From: Synergistaceae bacterium UBA5560
GTDB taxonomy: Bacteria > Synergistota > Synergistia > Synergistales > Aminiphilaceae
DNA: 32,093 bases
Assembly: GCA_002425685.1 (NCBI GenBank)
Contig: DIMS01000026.1
Location: forward strand, 40,521-72,613
Direction of reading: 5' to 3'
This document shows positions 1 through 8,153 of the stretch, piece by piece. The notes below the pieces were generated by a model. It had not been told where the DNA came from. It saw nothing but the letters and a program-made list of their open reading frames with translations, and ran no database searches. Position 1 is the stretch's first letter, and each line of letters begins with the position of its first letter. The position numbers were made by a program, and so were the translations under genes.

Positions 1-1211
1 CACGGGGTAGCCGCCTCAGCGAGGTCCTCGGAAGTGAGTTCGAAACTGAGACGGCAACACTCGCTCAGCTTCGCCACGCCCCCCCGGTCGAAGACAAAGT
101 AGGTGTTTCCCTTCTCCGCCGCGACGAGACAGGCCAGGTGGAGCATTTTCTCCCACCCGGGCTCCCGGAAGAAAGCATCGGTAACGTGAAAGAGGGGTTT
201 TGGGAAGAAGAAGGGCTGCCCCCGACTGTCGCCCTCCAGATAGACCGAAAAGAGCGCACGGAGAAAGCGCTTGGAAAGATCCGCGTACTCCCCGTAGGTC
301 TTTCCCGTGGGAACTCCTCCGGGACCGATGGCGGGAACGTTCCGGAAATGCTCGGGAATTTCGTAGTAGAGGTTGATGTCGGTGAAGGCGACCTGTCCTC
401 CCCGCCCTCCCGCAAGCTGATTGAACTCGAAGATGAGCATCTGAGCCAACTGCTTCATTTTCGCGTCGTCGCACTCCTCCAGATACGGAGCGAAGAAGAC
501 ATTCACCGCGTCCCAACCGATGGCCCCGGCAAAGTTGTTCTGCAGCACCGACGTCATCTTGAGGAGATGGGCGAGCAGTACCTCGGGATGTTTCGCCGGA
601 CCGGAGACGCTCGTGATGGAGGGGAGGTCCAGTCCGTATTTTGCCACGTAGGCGAGACTCTGGCCGGAGCAATAGGGTCTGTTCACCATGCCCAGGTCAT
701 GGAGATGCATGTCCCCGGCGAGGTGCGCCGCCGCCACGTCGGACGAAAAGACTTTGGACAGCGCGTACTCCTTGAGAACCATTTCGGCGATGGTGAGGTT
801 GATAGACTCGGGATTGTGGGTCGTATTGCTGTTCTCTTTATTGGGGGAGAGCATCATGGTCTCCAGGTCGTAGAGAGGAAGGCCGATGCGGCTGTGGTCC
901 CGCAGCTTCGCCCCGAGTCCGCGCTGGAACAGCTTGACGTTCACCATCTCCCGAATGACCGTGGTGGTGACGCGATCACGCCCCCACCGCTGAAGGTCCT
1001 CCTCCACTTCGAGGGCGATCTCTCCCGCCAATCCGGGCTCGACTCCAGCCTCCACCACGAGAGCCTGCTGTATGCGCCCGGCGTTCCAGGGGGACCGTTC
1101 CTCCTGAGCCAGAGCATCCACCATGAGCGCAAGGTCGGTGGCCTCCGTAAAAAGGGGCATCTGTCTCCGCTTCGGCGTCTCCGCCTCAAGCAATTTTTCC
1201 AAGGGGTTCAC
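1..1211 (-). CDS. nrdD: Anaerobic ribonucleoside-triphosphate reductase (class III), partial
   Basis: This enzyme reduces ribonucleoside triphosphates to deoxyribonucleotides under anaerobic conditions with a glycyl radical. About 403 N-terminal codons lie in the window; the 3' end, which should carry the C-terminal zinc site and the glycyl radical loop, is beyond position 1. The first 100 or so residues resemble an ATP-cone (pattern SPWNAGRIQQAL, then VIREMVNVKLFQRGL). The barrel part shows LHDLGMVNRPYCSGQSL, LQNNFAGAIGWDAVN and FNQLAGGRGGQVAFTD, all typical of NrdD. The start is GTG at 1209-1211, with GAAGGGA about ten bases upstream; an ATGATG just upstream in the same frame runs straight into a stop. 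It begins 7 bases after the nrdR stop codon, so the two genes form one transcript. An nrdG activase would be expected downstream, outside the window. Confidence 0.95.
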   Translation of the reverse strand, partial: MNPLEKLLEAETPKRRQMPLFTEATDLALMVDALAQEERSPWNAGRIQQALVVEAGVEPGLAGEIALEVEEDLQRWGRDRVTTTVIREMVNVKLFQRGLGAKLRDHSRIGLPLYDLETMMLSPNKENSNTTHNPESINLTIAEMVLKEYALSKVFSSDVAAAHLAGDMHLHDLGMVNRPYCSGQSLAYVAKYGLDLPSITSVSGPAKHPEVLLAHLLKMTSVLQNNFAGAIGWDAVNVFFAPYLEECDDAKMKQLAQMLIFEFNQLAGGRGGQVAFTDINLYYEIPEHFRNVPAIGPGGVPTGKTYGEYADLSKRFLRALFSVYLEGDSRGQPFFFPKPLFHVTDAFFREPGWEKMLHLACLVAAEKGNTYFVFDRGGVAKLSECCRLSFELTSEDLAEAATP

Positions 1212-1218
1212 GATCGCA

Positions 1219-1677
1219 TCATCCCTTCTCGTCGAGTTTTTTCACAAAATCGGCAAAGGCCGAGACATCGGCAAACTCCCGGTAGACCGAGGCAAACCGG
1301 ACATAGGCCACCTTGTCCAGGCGGCGCAGCTCTTCCATGGCAAGCTCTCCCACGAGAGTACTCGGAATCTCCCCCTGCCCGCGATTTTTCATCGCACGTT
1401 CGATACGCGCCGCGACATCCTGAAGTCCCTCCAGGGAAACGGGGCGCTTTTCACAGGCCTTGACAAGCCCTCTCAAAAGTTTCTGGCGGTCGAACGCCTC
1501 CCGCCGCCCGTCTTTCTTGACCACGAGAAAAAGGCGGGATTCCTCCACGCGTTCATAGGTGGTGAAACGATTTCCGCAGAAGGGGCATTCCCTTCTGCGC
1601 CGAATGACCCGCCCCTCCTCGGTGGTGCGGGTCTCGATGACACGCGTCTCCGAAGCGTCGCAACGCACACAATGCAT
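1219..1677 (-). CDS. nrdR: Transcriptional repressor NrdR
   Basis: NrdR represses ribonucleotide reductase genes and senses nucleotide state through its ATP-cone. The 152-residue protein has the family's usual length. The N-terminal zinc ribbon has cysteines at 3, 6, 31 and 34 (MHCVRC and CPFC), followed by RFTTYERVE and an ATP-cone from about residue 48 (FLVVKKDGRREAFDRQKL). The start is the ATG at 1675-1677, because all NrdR proteins begin at the MxCPxC-like ribbon; TATATGGAGGTG lies just upstream as the ribosome-binding site. It is followed 7 bases later by nrdD, so regulator and target are co-transcribed. The upstream region holds two 16-bp sites resembling NrdR boxes, which suggests autoregulation. 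Identification is secure. Confidence 0.97.
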   Translation of the reverse strand: MHCVRCDASETRVIETRTTEEGRVIRRRRECPFCGNRFTTYERVEESRLFLVVKKDGRREAFDRQKLLRGLVKACEKRPVSLEGLQDVAARIERAMKNRGQGEIPSTLVGELAMEELRRLDKVAYVRFASVYREFADVSAFADFVKKLDEKG

Positions 1678-1682
1678 GCGCA

Positions 1683-1698
1683 CACCTCCATATAGGGT
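1683..1698 (-). promoter_or_regulatory. NrdR-box-like operator, promoter-distal copy
   Basis: On the minus strand this reads ACCCTATATGGAGGTG and matches the published NrdR box pattern (ACACTATATATAGTGT) at about 10 of 16 positions. It overlaps the nrdR ribosome-binding site. It lies exactly 16 bases from a second box, so the two starts are 32 bp apart, about three helical turns, the spacing known for tandem NrdR boxes. Alone it would be weak; the pair and its place before nrdR make it credible. Confidence 0.55.
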
Positions 1699-1709
1699 CA
1701 TTGATGGAG

Positions 1710-1738
1710 ATTATACATTACATGTGGTGTTTTGCGAA
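1710..1738 (-). promoter_or_regulatory. Promoter of nrdR-nrdD with the second NrdR-box-like site
   Basis: The minus strand has a perfect -10 TATAAT (1710-1715) and a poor -35 TTCGCA (1733-1738) with a 17-bp spacer. A 16-bp site at 1715-1730, ACACCACATGTAATGT, matches the NrdR box pattern at about 12 of 16 positions and occupies the spacer and the first base of the -10. NrdR bound here would block RNA polymerase. Transcription should start near 1703. Confidence 0.65.
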
Positions 1739-1817
1739 GCTGAAAAGATGAGCCGTTCTTCCCTGTGGCAGGAGGACATTCCGGGTCTTGGGACTCAACA
1801 TGAGAGGGAAGCGGGGG

Positions 1818-1854
1818 AAAAGAAACGAGGACGGATTCGCGCTCCGTCCTCGTT
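1818..1854 (-). terminator. Rho-independent terminator of the hrcA-to-rpsU operon
   Basis: This is a perfect 12-bp stem (AACGAGGACGGA at 1824-1835 with its complement at 1843-1854) and a 7-base loop. On the minus strand it is followed by TCTTTT. It lies 57 bases after the rpsU stop codon and closes the long heat-shock operon. The rest of the 1731-1910 gap shows nothing else. Confidence 0.85.
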
Positions 1855-1910
1855 CATTCGTCGTACGAAGGTGTCATGGAAAAAACACGGGGGAAACTGC
1901 CCCGAAAACG

Positions 1911-2093
1911 CTACGCCTTGGGGCTCTTGCGCGTCGCCGCAGCGCGTTTGCGCTTCTTGATCTCGCTCGGCTTCTCATAATGTTCATGCTTACGGGCTTC
2001 ACGAAGGACTCCGACTTTCTGCACCTCGCGCTTGAAGCGCCTCAGTGCGTCATCAATGGATTCGTTTTCCCGACGAACAACATGTGCTGCCAT
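1911..2093 (-). CDS. rpsU: 30S ribosomal protein S21
   Basis: S21 is a small basic protein of the 30S subunit that helps mRNA binding during initiation. The 60-residue product has the family's usual length and pattern: VVRRENESIDDALRRFKREVQKVGVL, then a basic tail (EIKKRKRAAATRKSPKA). The start is the ATG at 2091-2093, preceded by a G-rich ribosome-binding site (GGGGGGG). It is the last gene of the operon, 34 bases after the HIT-family gene, and a strong terminator follows. In Firmicutes rpsU also sits at the end of the dnaK-prmA-rsmE-mtaB cluster, so the position is conserved even though extra genes intervene here. Confidence 0.95.
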   Translation of the reverse strand: MAAHVVRRENESIDDALRRFKREVQKVGVLREARKHEHYEKPSEIKKRKRAAATRKSPKA

Positions 2094-2127
2094 TCCCGTT
2101 CCCCCCCTTCTCCACCGCCACCAACAC

Positions 2128-2469
2128 TCAACCCGGAGGCCAGGAAAAACGACGCCCCGATAAAAGATGAACGTGAAGGTGGGGAATGGTCTGGCACGCC
2201 TCTTCGCCGCAATTGACGACGAGACGGTACCCCCTTTCCTCGAATCCGACCGCCCGCGCCGTCTCCACAACGGCAAGCATGAGATGCCCCCACGTTTCGG
2301 GATCGTCACACTGTGCAGCGGAAGGAACGTGTTGTCTGGGAACCACGAGAACATGCCCGGGAGCGACAGGGTTGATGTCCCGAAAGGAAACGGTCCACTC
2401 GTCCTGGCGAATCACCTGTGCCGCAACCGCTCCTCGACAGATGTCGCAGAAGAGGCACATCTCGTCCAT
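2128..2469 (-). CDS. HIT (histidine triad) family nucleotide-binding protein
   Basis: HIT proteins of this HINT-like type hydrolyse purine nucleotide phosphoramidates such as aminoacyl-AMP adducts. The 113-residue protein has the typical size. The catalytic triad HLHVH holds His97, His99 and His101, and the N-terminal part has CLFCDIC, a cysteine pair often seen in HINT proteins. The centre (VSFRDINPVAPGHVLVVPRQHV) matches the family fold. The start is the ATG at 2467-2469, which has GAAGGAGAGG upstream; an ATG three codons later is also possible. The gene lies between the J-domain gene and rpsU, in the operon. The physiological substrate cannot be told from sequence. Confidence 0.92.
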   Translation of the reverse strand: MDEMCLFCDICRGAVAAQVIRQDEWTVSFRDINPVAPGHVLVVPRQHVPSAAQCDDPETWGHLMLAVVETARAVGFEERGYRLVVNCGEEACQTIPHLHVHLLSGRRFSWPPG

Positions 2470-2503
2470 TTCTTTTCCCCTCTCCTTCTGTAGCCTGTCC
2501 ATT

Positions 2504-3592
2504 CTAACGGCAGAAAGCCCGCTCGACAAGAGCTTTCGCCCAGACCCGAACGGACGATGAGGGATGTTCTCTGAGCAGGCGTCGAAGCGCTGTCAGCACG
2601 AGAGGTGAGAGGGAGCGTTCCGCACCGCTTCCGTTCTCTCCGGAACGCTTGAGAAGACGCAGAAGTGGCACGAGCACCTGTTCTTCGGAACGTCGGAGAA
2701 GTCTGAGCGTCAAGCCTTCATCGAGACAGGCGGCTTCCCGGGACCACACGGCGAGAGCCTCTCCCACAACCATGGAAGAGGCGTGCGACAGAAAAGCGCA
2801 CAGGAATTCATTCCGCTCCGGCAGAACGTGCAGCCACTTGAGTGTATAAAGAGCCTGGTTCTCTCCGAGAGAACGTGCTCTGGCAGACAGGACCGAAGCG
2901 AAACGCCTTCCCGGAGGCGATTCGGGAGGAATGACGTCGAGCAGGCGTCGCAGCTCTTCATCCGCAAGAGTCGTGTCCGCGAGAAGCGTCTCGAAGGCTT
3001 CGCAGACTCCCTTCGTCGCGATTTCCGGAAGAAGTGCGTCCACCGCAAGAGCCCGGACAAGAGGATGACGGCTCCGAAGCCGTTCCAAATGAAGTGCGAG
3101 AACCGCGCTCTCCTCCTCCTCGTGCCTGGCGGTGTAAAACTCGCGCATCCGTTCCTCCGCCTCGGCGATGATTCCTGAGATCCGCTGTTCCCGTTGCTTC
3201 TCCCGGAGCTCCTCCCGCCGAAGTCGCTCCTGTTCTTCCGCGACTCGTTCCTCGGCTCGCTTTTTTCTGCTCTTCCGCCAGCTCTCCCAGGACTCCGCGG
3301 CCCTGGCCCAAAAAGAGGGATTTCCGGAATGATTCTGGGAGGATGGCCTTCCTTGGCTCGCTCCGTAGGTTCCCCCGGATCGCCGTCCTCCGTCGCGGGA
3401 GGCAATCTGCGTCTTCAAGGTCATGTAGGCGGAGGTGATCTCCTGAAAGCGACGGGCACTTTGAGGCCCCGCAACATCGGGATGACAGGAACGGGCAAGA
3501 TGTCGGAAAGCGGACTTCACTTCATCCCAGGAAGCATCAGGACGGAGCCCGAGCTTACGGAAACTCGCGTGCAGTTCCACCCCGGAGTTCAT
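2504..3592 (-). CDS. J-domain protein with coiled coil and HEAT-like repeats, partner of the divergent Hsp70
   Basis: This 362-residue protein starts with a J-domain (residues about 8-60): SFRKLGLRPDASWDEVKSA, then the HPD motif at 37-39, which in J-proteins triggers Hsp70 ATP hydrolysis. A Gly/Ser/Arg-rich linker follows, then a highly charged coiled coil (about 105-170, rich in RKKRAEER and EEQERLRREE). The C-terminal half has leucine- and alanine-rich helical pairs (HPLVRALAVDALLPEIA, VRVWAKALVERAF) that look like HEAT repeats. The glycine/phenylalanine and CxxCxGxG zinc regions of DnaJ are absent. The start codon overlaps the stop of the upstream hsp70-like gene as ATGA, so translation is probably coupled. 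The inferred role is dedicated co-chaperone of that Hsp70; clients are unknown. I do not recognise a named family for the full architecture. Confidence 0.85.
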   Translation of the reverse strand: MNSGVELHASFRKLGLRPDASWDEVKSAFRHLARSCHPDVAGPQSARRFQEITSAYMTLKTQIASRDGGRRSGGTYGASQGRPSSQNHSGNPSFWARAAESWESWRKSRKKRAEERVAEEQERLRREELREKQREQRISGIIAEAEERMREFYTARHEEEESAVLALHLERLRSRHPLVRALAVDALLPEIATKGVCEAFETLLADTTLADEELRRLLDVIPPESPPGRRFASVLSARARSLGENQALYTLKWLHVLPERNEFLCAFLSHASSMVVGEALAVWSREAACLDEGLTLRLLRRSEEQVLVPLLRLLKRSGENGSGAERSLSPLVLTALRRLLREHPSSSVRVWAKALVERAFCR

Positions 3593-5172
3593 TCGTGCAC
3601 CACCTTTTCCAGATCCTCCACCATATGTCGCAGAATGAGCAGGGCATCTTCGGAAACAGATCCCTCGTCCTTGAGAATCTGCACCTTTCCAAGAAGCACG
3701 GAGATCCGCCCCTGCTGTTCGGGGGAAAGAGCCAGGGAAAGGCGTGCCAAGCGCCTTTCCAACGCGGGCAGGTCCTCCCGGCGACGCGCATCCGCCGCCG
3801 CTCCTCCTCCGGTGATGTCGAGCACCTCCGAGGTAATGACCCCCCCGCCCCGGCGACAGACCTCCACCCGGAGAACACCTCCGGAGTCGACCAGAAAATG
3901 CACTTCCACTTCCGCACCCTTGACATCCGCGTCGACGTGCACGCTTCCGAGAAATCGGCGGGATCCTCCGCGCCGCTCCGTCTGTACCACCGAGACCGTG
4001 AATCCTCCCGATCCGATGGTGGCGAACCTCCTCAATGCGGACGCCGGGAGAGGCATCCCCTGTTCGAGGAGAACCACCACGCTCCCATCCGCAACTTCGA
4101 CGCCAAGGTTGCCCGAGAGCACGTCGATGAGAAGACGTTCGCCGCTCTGATAGGCACACAGGGCGGCGCCGATGGCCACGGCTTCGTCGGGACACATGCG
4201 GAGATGATCCGGTTCGGCGACACCGGCGGAAAGGGCACGACGCAAAAGGGGAATCCGGCTGCTTCCTCCCACGAGAAGCAGTTTTTCCGGAGCATGACGC
4301 CGCCAAAGCTTGCGAACGAGCCCTACCACTTCCGTGATGGGAGGCTGCATGAGCGCTTCGAGCTGCTCCCGATCCACTTCCCGGGAGACAGGCTCTCCGG
4401 GGAAAAGCCCTCCCGGAGGATACCAGACGGCACGAAACGCATCGGAGAGGGTGATCTTCATCTGCTCCGCCTCGGCGAGAAGAACCGCCCAGCGGGGATC
4501 CTCCCGGTCTGGTTTCTCCCCGGAGACGGAACTCCAGAGCCATTCGGCGAGGAGCACATCGAGATCGGCACCACCGAGATCACCCCGACCGATGGAATCG
4601 ATGACCTGCCACACCTGTCCTTCTCGCTCCACAACGGTGACATCCACCGTGCCCGCACCGAAATCGAGCACGAGAAAACGTCCCTCTCCTCCGACAGCGA
4701 GAGCGGCGGCGGTGGGTTCGTTGACGATCTTCACCTCGGCGAATCCGGAGGTTTTGGCGACGCGCATCATGGCCGCCCTCTCGGGAAAGCTGAAATGCGC
4801 CGGAACGGCAAGAACACAGGACGTGACATACTCGCAGAGAAACGCCTCGGCATCCTCCCGGAGAAGCGTGAGAAGAGGCGCCAGGAGCTCTTCCGCGCCG
4901 TACTCCTTTCGTCCGAGACGAACCCGCCAAGCGGGGTCCCCCACGTGGCGTTTCACGTTCCACCACGCTTTCCGGGGCTCCCGGAGCGCGATCCTCGCGG
5001 CATCCTCGCCGGCGATCCAGCCCTGTGAGTCCGTCCGGGCCACGTAGGAGGGCGTACGGACATTGCCCCACCTGTTCGGGACGAGCACGGGCGCATTCGG
5101 TCTTTCGGGACGCGCCACCGCCGAAAGCGCGTATCGGGTTCCAAGATCAATGCCCAGAATCGGCGAACCCAT
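3589..5172 (-). CDS. Divergent Hsp70 (DnaK-like) chaperone
   Basis: This is a second Hsp70 in the same operon as the canonical dnaK. The 527-residue protein keeps the nucleotide-binding motifs: phosphate-1 loop ILGIDLGT (about 5-12), a lysine at 74 in the place of the catalytic lysine of DnaK, NEPTAAAL (151-158), phosphate-2 DFGAGTVD (170-177, DLGGGTFD in DnaK) and adenosine motif LLVGGSSRIPLLR (299-311). A substrate-binding-like beta domain follows from about 350, but the helical lid is short, so the protein is about 80 residues shorter than the dnaK product here. The start is the ATG at 5170-5172 with AGGAGG nine bases before it, inside the 3' end of mtaB (26-base overlap). Its own J-domain gene follows with ATGA overlap. 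The function is inferred to be a specialised chaperone. Confidence 0.88.
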   Translation of the reverse strand: MGSPILGIDLGTRYALSAVARPERPNAPVLVPNRWGNVRTPSYVARTDSQGWIAGEDAARIALREPRKAWWNVKRHVGDPAWRVRLGRKEYGAEELLAPLLTLLREDAEAFLCEYVTSCVLAVPAHFSFPERAAMMRVAKTSGFAEVKIVNEPTAAALAVGGEGRFLVLDFGAGTVDVTVVEREGQVWQVIDSIGRGDLGGADLDVLLAEWLWSSVSGEKPDREDPRWAVLLAEAEQMKITLSDAFRAVWYPPGGLFPGEPVSREVDREQLEALMQPPITEVVGLVRKLWRRHAPEKLLLVGGSSRIPLLRRALSAGVAEPDHLRMCPDEAVAIGAALCAYQSGERLLIDVLSGNLGVEVADGSVVVLLEQGMPLPASALRRFATIGSGGFTVSVVQTERRGGSRRFLGSVHVDADVKGAEVEVHFLVDSGGVLRVEVCRRGGGVITSEVLDITGGGAAADARRREDLPALERRLARLSLALSPEQQGRISVLLGKVQILKDEGSVSEDALLILRHMVEDLEKVVHE

Positions 5173-6553
5173 GGGCTCTCGCCTCCTCATTCGCCCCGTC
5201 TTGAAGGGAAAAACATTCCAGAACATCATTGTGAAGCAAATCCGCACGGATGGCAATCTCCGAGCCGGGAAGCACTCCGGAAGGGCACGAGGCGGCAAGA
5301 AAGTGTTCCGTAAGGCCCGAGGCGCGGAGGCCATCATCGTCCTCCACGAGAACCCGGACATCCCTGCCTACCCATTTCGCCATGATACGCCGCAGGAGAT
5401 CCTTCCCCAACGCGAGTGTCTCCTCGCACCGCTCCCTCAGGATTCCCGGGGACACTCTGCCGGAAAAGCGAGCCGCGGCGGTTCCTTCCCGGGGCGAAAA
5501 GGGAAACACATGCAGGCGGCCAAAGCGCATCTCCTCAAGAAAGCGCAAGGTTCTGTGAAACGCACCTTCGTCCTCTCCGGGAAATCCCACGAGGACATCC
5601 GTGCTGATGTGCACATCCTCTCCGAGGATACGACGGATTCTCTCGACGATTCGGGCGAAATCCCCCGGCGTATATCCTCTCGCCATGCGCTGCAGCACCT
5701 CTTCATCCCCGCTCTGAAGGGGTATGTGCAGATGAGGACAGAACGCGGAAATGTCCGCGAGCATCCGAAGCAATTCTTCGCTCGCGGAGAACGGCTCCAG
5801 GGAGCCGAAACGAATCCTCGAAATCCCCGGAACCCGGGCGAGTTTGCGTACCAGGGTTCCCAATGCGAATGGATCGGCGACATCTCCGGAAGCACCGTAT
5901 CGCCCGAGATGCACACCAGTGAGGACAACCTCACGGCATCCGGCTTCCGCAACGCTTGCGGCCTCGCGCACGATGTCCGCTTCAGGGCGGCTCACCGGCT
6001 TGCCTCTTACAAAGGGGACGATGCAGTAGCTGCAGAAGTGATCGCATCCGTCCTGAATCTTGACGAATGCCCTGGTGTGCGCGGTGAGAGCGGGGAGAAA
6101 GAGGGCATCCCAGGACTCGTCGGTACGAAGATCGTCCACGAGAATCCGTGATGCCGCGAAAGCCGCGACATCCTTTCCTCCACGTCGCCGGGCCATCTCC
6201 TCTTCTACCAGGTCCGGAATGAGGTGCTTACGTCGGTTTCCCACGAGGAGATTCACCCCGAGCGCCTCCGCCCCTTCCGCGTCGCCCACGCGCTGGGCCA
6301 GACAACCGCAGAGAACGAGACATGCTCCGGGATTCTCCCGGCGGAGACGCCGGAGAAGCTGCTTCACCTTTCTGTCCGCCTCGGCGGTGACCGTGCAGGA
6401 GACCACGATCGCCGCATCCAGCGGAGCTTTTTCGACCAACAGCCATCCCCGGGCGAGGAACGCCGCGGCGAGGGCCTCTCCCTCGTACTGGTTGGTGCGG
6501 CAACCGAGGGCACGCACCAGAATCCTCGGCCGTTCAGAGAGACAGGGCATCAT
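5147..6553 (-). CDS. mtaB: tRNA (N6-L-threonylcarbamoyladenosine(37)-C2)-methylthiotransferase
   Basis: MtaB is a radical-SAM enzyme that converts t6A to ms2t6A at position 37 of tRNAs reading ANN codons. The 468-residue protein has the full layout: an N-terminal UPF0004/MTTase domain with Cys18, Cys53 and Cys84 (GCRTNQYE, SCTVT, CGCLAQ) for the auxiliary cluster; the radical-SAM motif CDHFCSYC with Cys170, Cys174 and Cys177; and a C-terminal TRAM-like tail. The set fits MtaB better than MiaB or RimO, and the gene follows prmA and rsmE as it does in Firmicutes. Two adjacent ATGs (6553 and 6550) are possible starts; both overlap the rsmE end. GAGAGGGG lies about 13 bases upstream, rather far. 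The 3' end contains the ribosome-binding site of the hsp70-like gene. Confidence 0.93.
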   Translation of the reverse strand: MMPCLSERPRILVRALGCRTNQYEGEALAAAFLARGWLLVEKAPLDAAIVVSCTVTAEADRKVKQLLRRLRRENPGACLVLCGCLAQRVGDAEGAEALGVNLLVGNRRKHLIPDLVEEEMARRRGGKDVAAFAASRILVDDLRTDESWDALFLPALTAHTRAFVKIQDGCDHFCSYCIVPFVRGKPVSRPEADIVREAASVAEAGCREVVLTGVHLGRYGASGDVADPFALGTLVRKLARVPGISRIRFGSLEPFSASEELLRMLADISAFCPHLHIPLQSGDEEVLQRMARGYTPGDFARIVERIRRILGEDVHISTDVLVGFPGEDEGAFHRTLRFLEEMRFGRLHVFPFSPREGTAAARFSGRVSPGILRERCEETLALGKDLLRRIMAKWVGRDVRVLVEDDDGLRASGLTEHFLAASCPSGVLPGSEIAIRADLLHNDVLECFSLQDGANEEARAHGFADSGH

Positions 6554-7283
6554 CGGTTCGGTACAGCCCCTCTCTCGTCAGGGAAAACCAGGAACATCCC
6601 ACGGTCACCGCCGTAGGCGCACGCAGAATTCTCGGGCCGAGCGAAACAGGAACAAAACCCATTTCCCTGAAGCGTTCCTTCTCTCGCGGGGAGAAATCGC
6701 CCTCGGGGCCCACCGCAAAGGCAACGTTGGCACCACACCGAACACTTCCCAGAGGATGCGCGCCTCCGTCGAGAATCGCCGCGTAACGCTCGGGAGGGAG
6801 TACAGTCGGATTGATCTCCTCGACATCCAAAGGGGGGAAGAGGTGGGGCGGTGACGACGCACCGCACTGCTTGGTGGCTTCAAGAAGGATTCGCTGCCAC
6901 CGTTCCATCCGTCGCGGCGCGGAAAGTATCGCGCCCTTGGGAACACTCCGTTCGCACCGAAGAGGCAGGATCTGTGCCACGCCTACCTCGACGGCGTTCC
7001 GCAGAAGCGCGTTCCAGGCATCCTCCTTGAGGATCCCCGCAAGGAGGAGAAGATGGTGCGAGGTTTCCGGAGAGGGGATCCGCTCGCATTCGACACCCTC
7101 CCATTGCTCCTGATTCTTCTCAAGGGAAAGTATCACCCGCCATCCCGGAAGCAACCCCTCCACCCTGTCACCAACGACACACCGGCGAACCCGAACGAGA
7201 TGGTGTACTTCGTCGGCATCGAGAATCCACCGCCCCTCAGGCGTTCGCAGACTCGTTTCGAGTCGAAGGCGCGGCAGCGACAC
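6534..7283 (-). CDS. rsmE: 16S rRNA (uracil(1498)-N3)-methyltransferase
   Basis: RsmE methylates U1498 of 16S rRNA using SAM through a SPOUT-fold (trefoil knot) domain. The 249-residue product matches the family length. The N-terminal PUA-like part has LDADEVHHLVRVRRCVVGDRV, and the C-terminal knot has AFAVGPEGDFSPREKERF and LGPRILRAPTA. The usual ending of this motif is RTETA, so the A-P here is a small change. The start is the GTG at 7281-7283, with AAAGGAG nine bases upstream; longer reading frames lack homology. It overlaps the end of prmA by 47 bases and the start of mtaB by 20, so the three genes are tightly packed and probably translated in series. Confidence 0.93.
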   Translation of the reverse strand: MSLPRLRLETSLRTPEGRWILDADEVHHLVRVRRCVVGDRVEGLLPGWRVILSLEKNQEQWEGVECERIPSPETSHHLLLLAGILKEDAWNALLRNAVEVGVAQILPLRCERSVPKGAILSAPRRMERWQRILLEATKQCGASSPPHLFPPLDVEEINPTVLPPERYAAILDGGAHPLGSVRCGANVAFAVGPEGDFSPREKERFREMGFVPVSLGPRILRAPTAVTVGCSWFSLTREGLYRTDDALSL

Positions 7284-8133
7284 CCCACCAGTCTCCTTTC
7301 TCAAGCTCCTGCAGGGGAACGAGCCCGGCCCGGCAGAGCGCGGCGAGGAACTGTTCCCGTTCCCGCACCACAAGACCGGAAAACAAGGCGACCCCCTTTT
7401 CCCCCAGAAGAGAACACACGGACGGGAGCATCTCCAGAAGCGGTTCGAGCACGATATTCGCCAGCAGGCAATCCACGGAAGAGGCAAATCCACGAAGCAG
7501 ATCTCCCGTTTCCACCCGGACCTTTCCGGCGGGAAGATCGTTGAGGCGGCAATTCTCCTCGATCTCCGGAATCACCGCAGGATCGAGATCTCTGGCCGTC
7601 ACGTCCGTCGCGCCGAGTTTGACCGCTGCAATGGAGAGGATGCCCGATCCGGAGCCGATATCCACGGCGGTCATGCCGGGAAATGCGTGGGACTCCAAAA
7701 GTTCCAGCATGATCTGGGTACTCTCGTGATAGCCGGTTCCGAAAGCGCTTCCGGGATAGATATACAGAGGAATCCGACCCACGGGCTCTTTGCCGCGGTG
7801 CCACGGAGCGAGAACGACGAGGCTGCGTCCCACGTCGAGAGGAGGGAAGGCGTCCTTCCATGCGGTGTGCCACTGTCGATTTTCGATTTTTCCCATATCT
7901 ACGATGGAAATGTTCGGCCACGGCTCAAGGGCCTCTCCCAAGCGCCCGAGCCAGAATCCCAGATCGTGGGAATTCCGGAAATAAGCCCGGAGTCGAATCC
8001 TCTCCGCTCCCTGCTGCTGTTCCGCGCCGATGCTGCCGGAGAGTTCCGCCAGAGAGGCGAGAACGTCCTCATCCCCGTCTTTGCCCTCGAGGATCACGTA
8101 CCACCAGAAACCGTCTCCGCCCGTCATCGACAT
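7237..8133 (-). CDS. prmA: Ribosomal protein L11 methyltransferase
   Basis: PrmA trimethylates ribosomal protein L11 with SAM. The 298-residue protein has an N-terminal substrate-recognition domain and a C-terminal Rossmann methyltransferase domain with PGSAFGTGYHEST, the SAM-binding AVDIGSGSGILSIAA and LLANIVLEPL. The start is the ATG at 8131-8133, because TGGAGG stands eight bases before it; an in-frame TTG at 8167-8169 lies inside a large hairpin and has no ribosome-binding site. The hairpin at 8154-8182 separates dnaJ from this gene. The downstream rsmE overlaps it. Confidence 0.93.
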   Translation of the reverse strand: MSMTGGDGFWWYVILEGKDGDEDVLASLAELSGSIGAEQQQGAERIRLRAYFRNSHDLGFWLGRLGEALEPWPNISIVDMGKIENRQWHTAWKDAFPPLDVGRSLVVLAPWHRGKEPVGRIPLYIYPGSAFGTGYHESTQIMLELLESHAFPGMTAVDIGSGSGILSIAAVKLGATDVTARDLDPAVIPEIEENCRLNDLPAGKVRVETGDLLRGFASSVDCLLANIVLEPLLEMLPSVCSLLGEKGVALFSGLVVREREQFLAALCRAGLVPLQELEKGDWWGVAAAPSTRNESANA

Positions 8134-8153
8134 GACATCAACCTCCACAAACC

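Noticed and set aside
3593..4543. A 317-codon upstream extension of the J-domain gene
   Set aside because: It runs in the wrong frame through the hsp70-like gene; the J-domain begins at the ATG overlapping the hsp70 stop.
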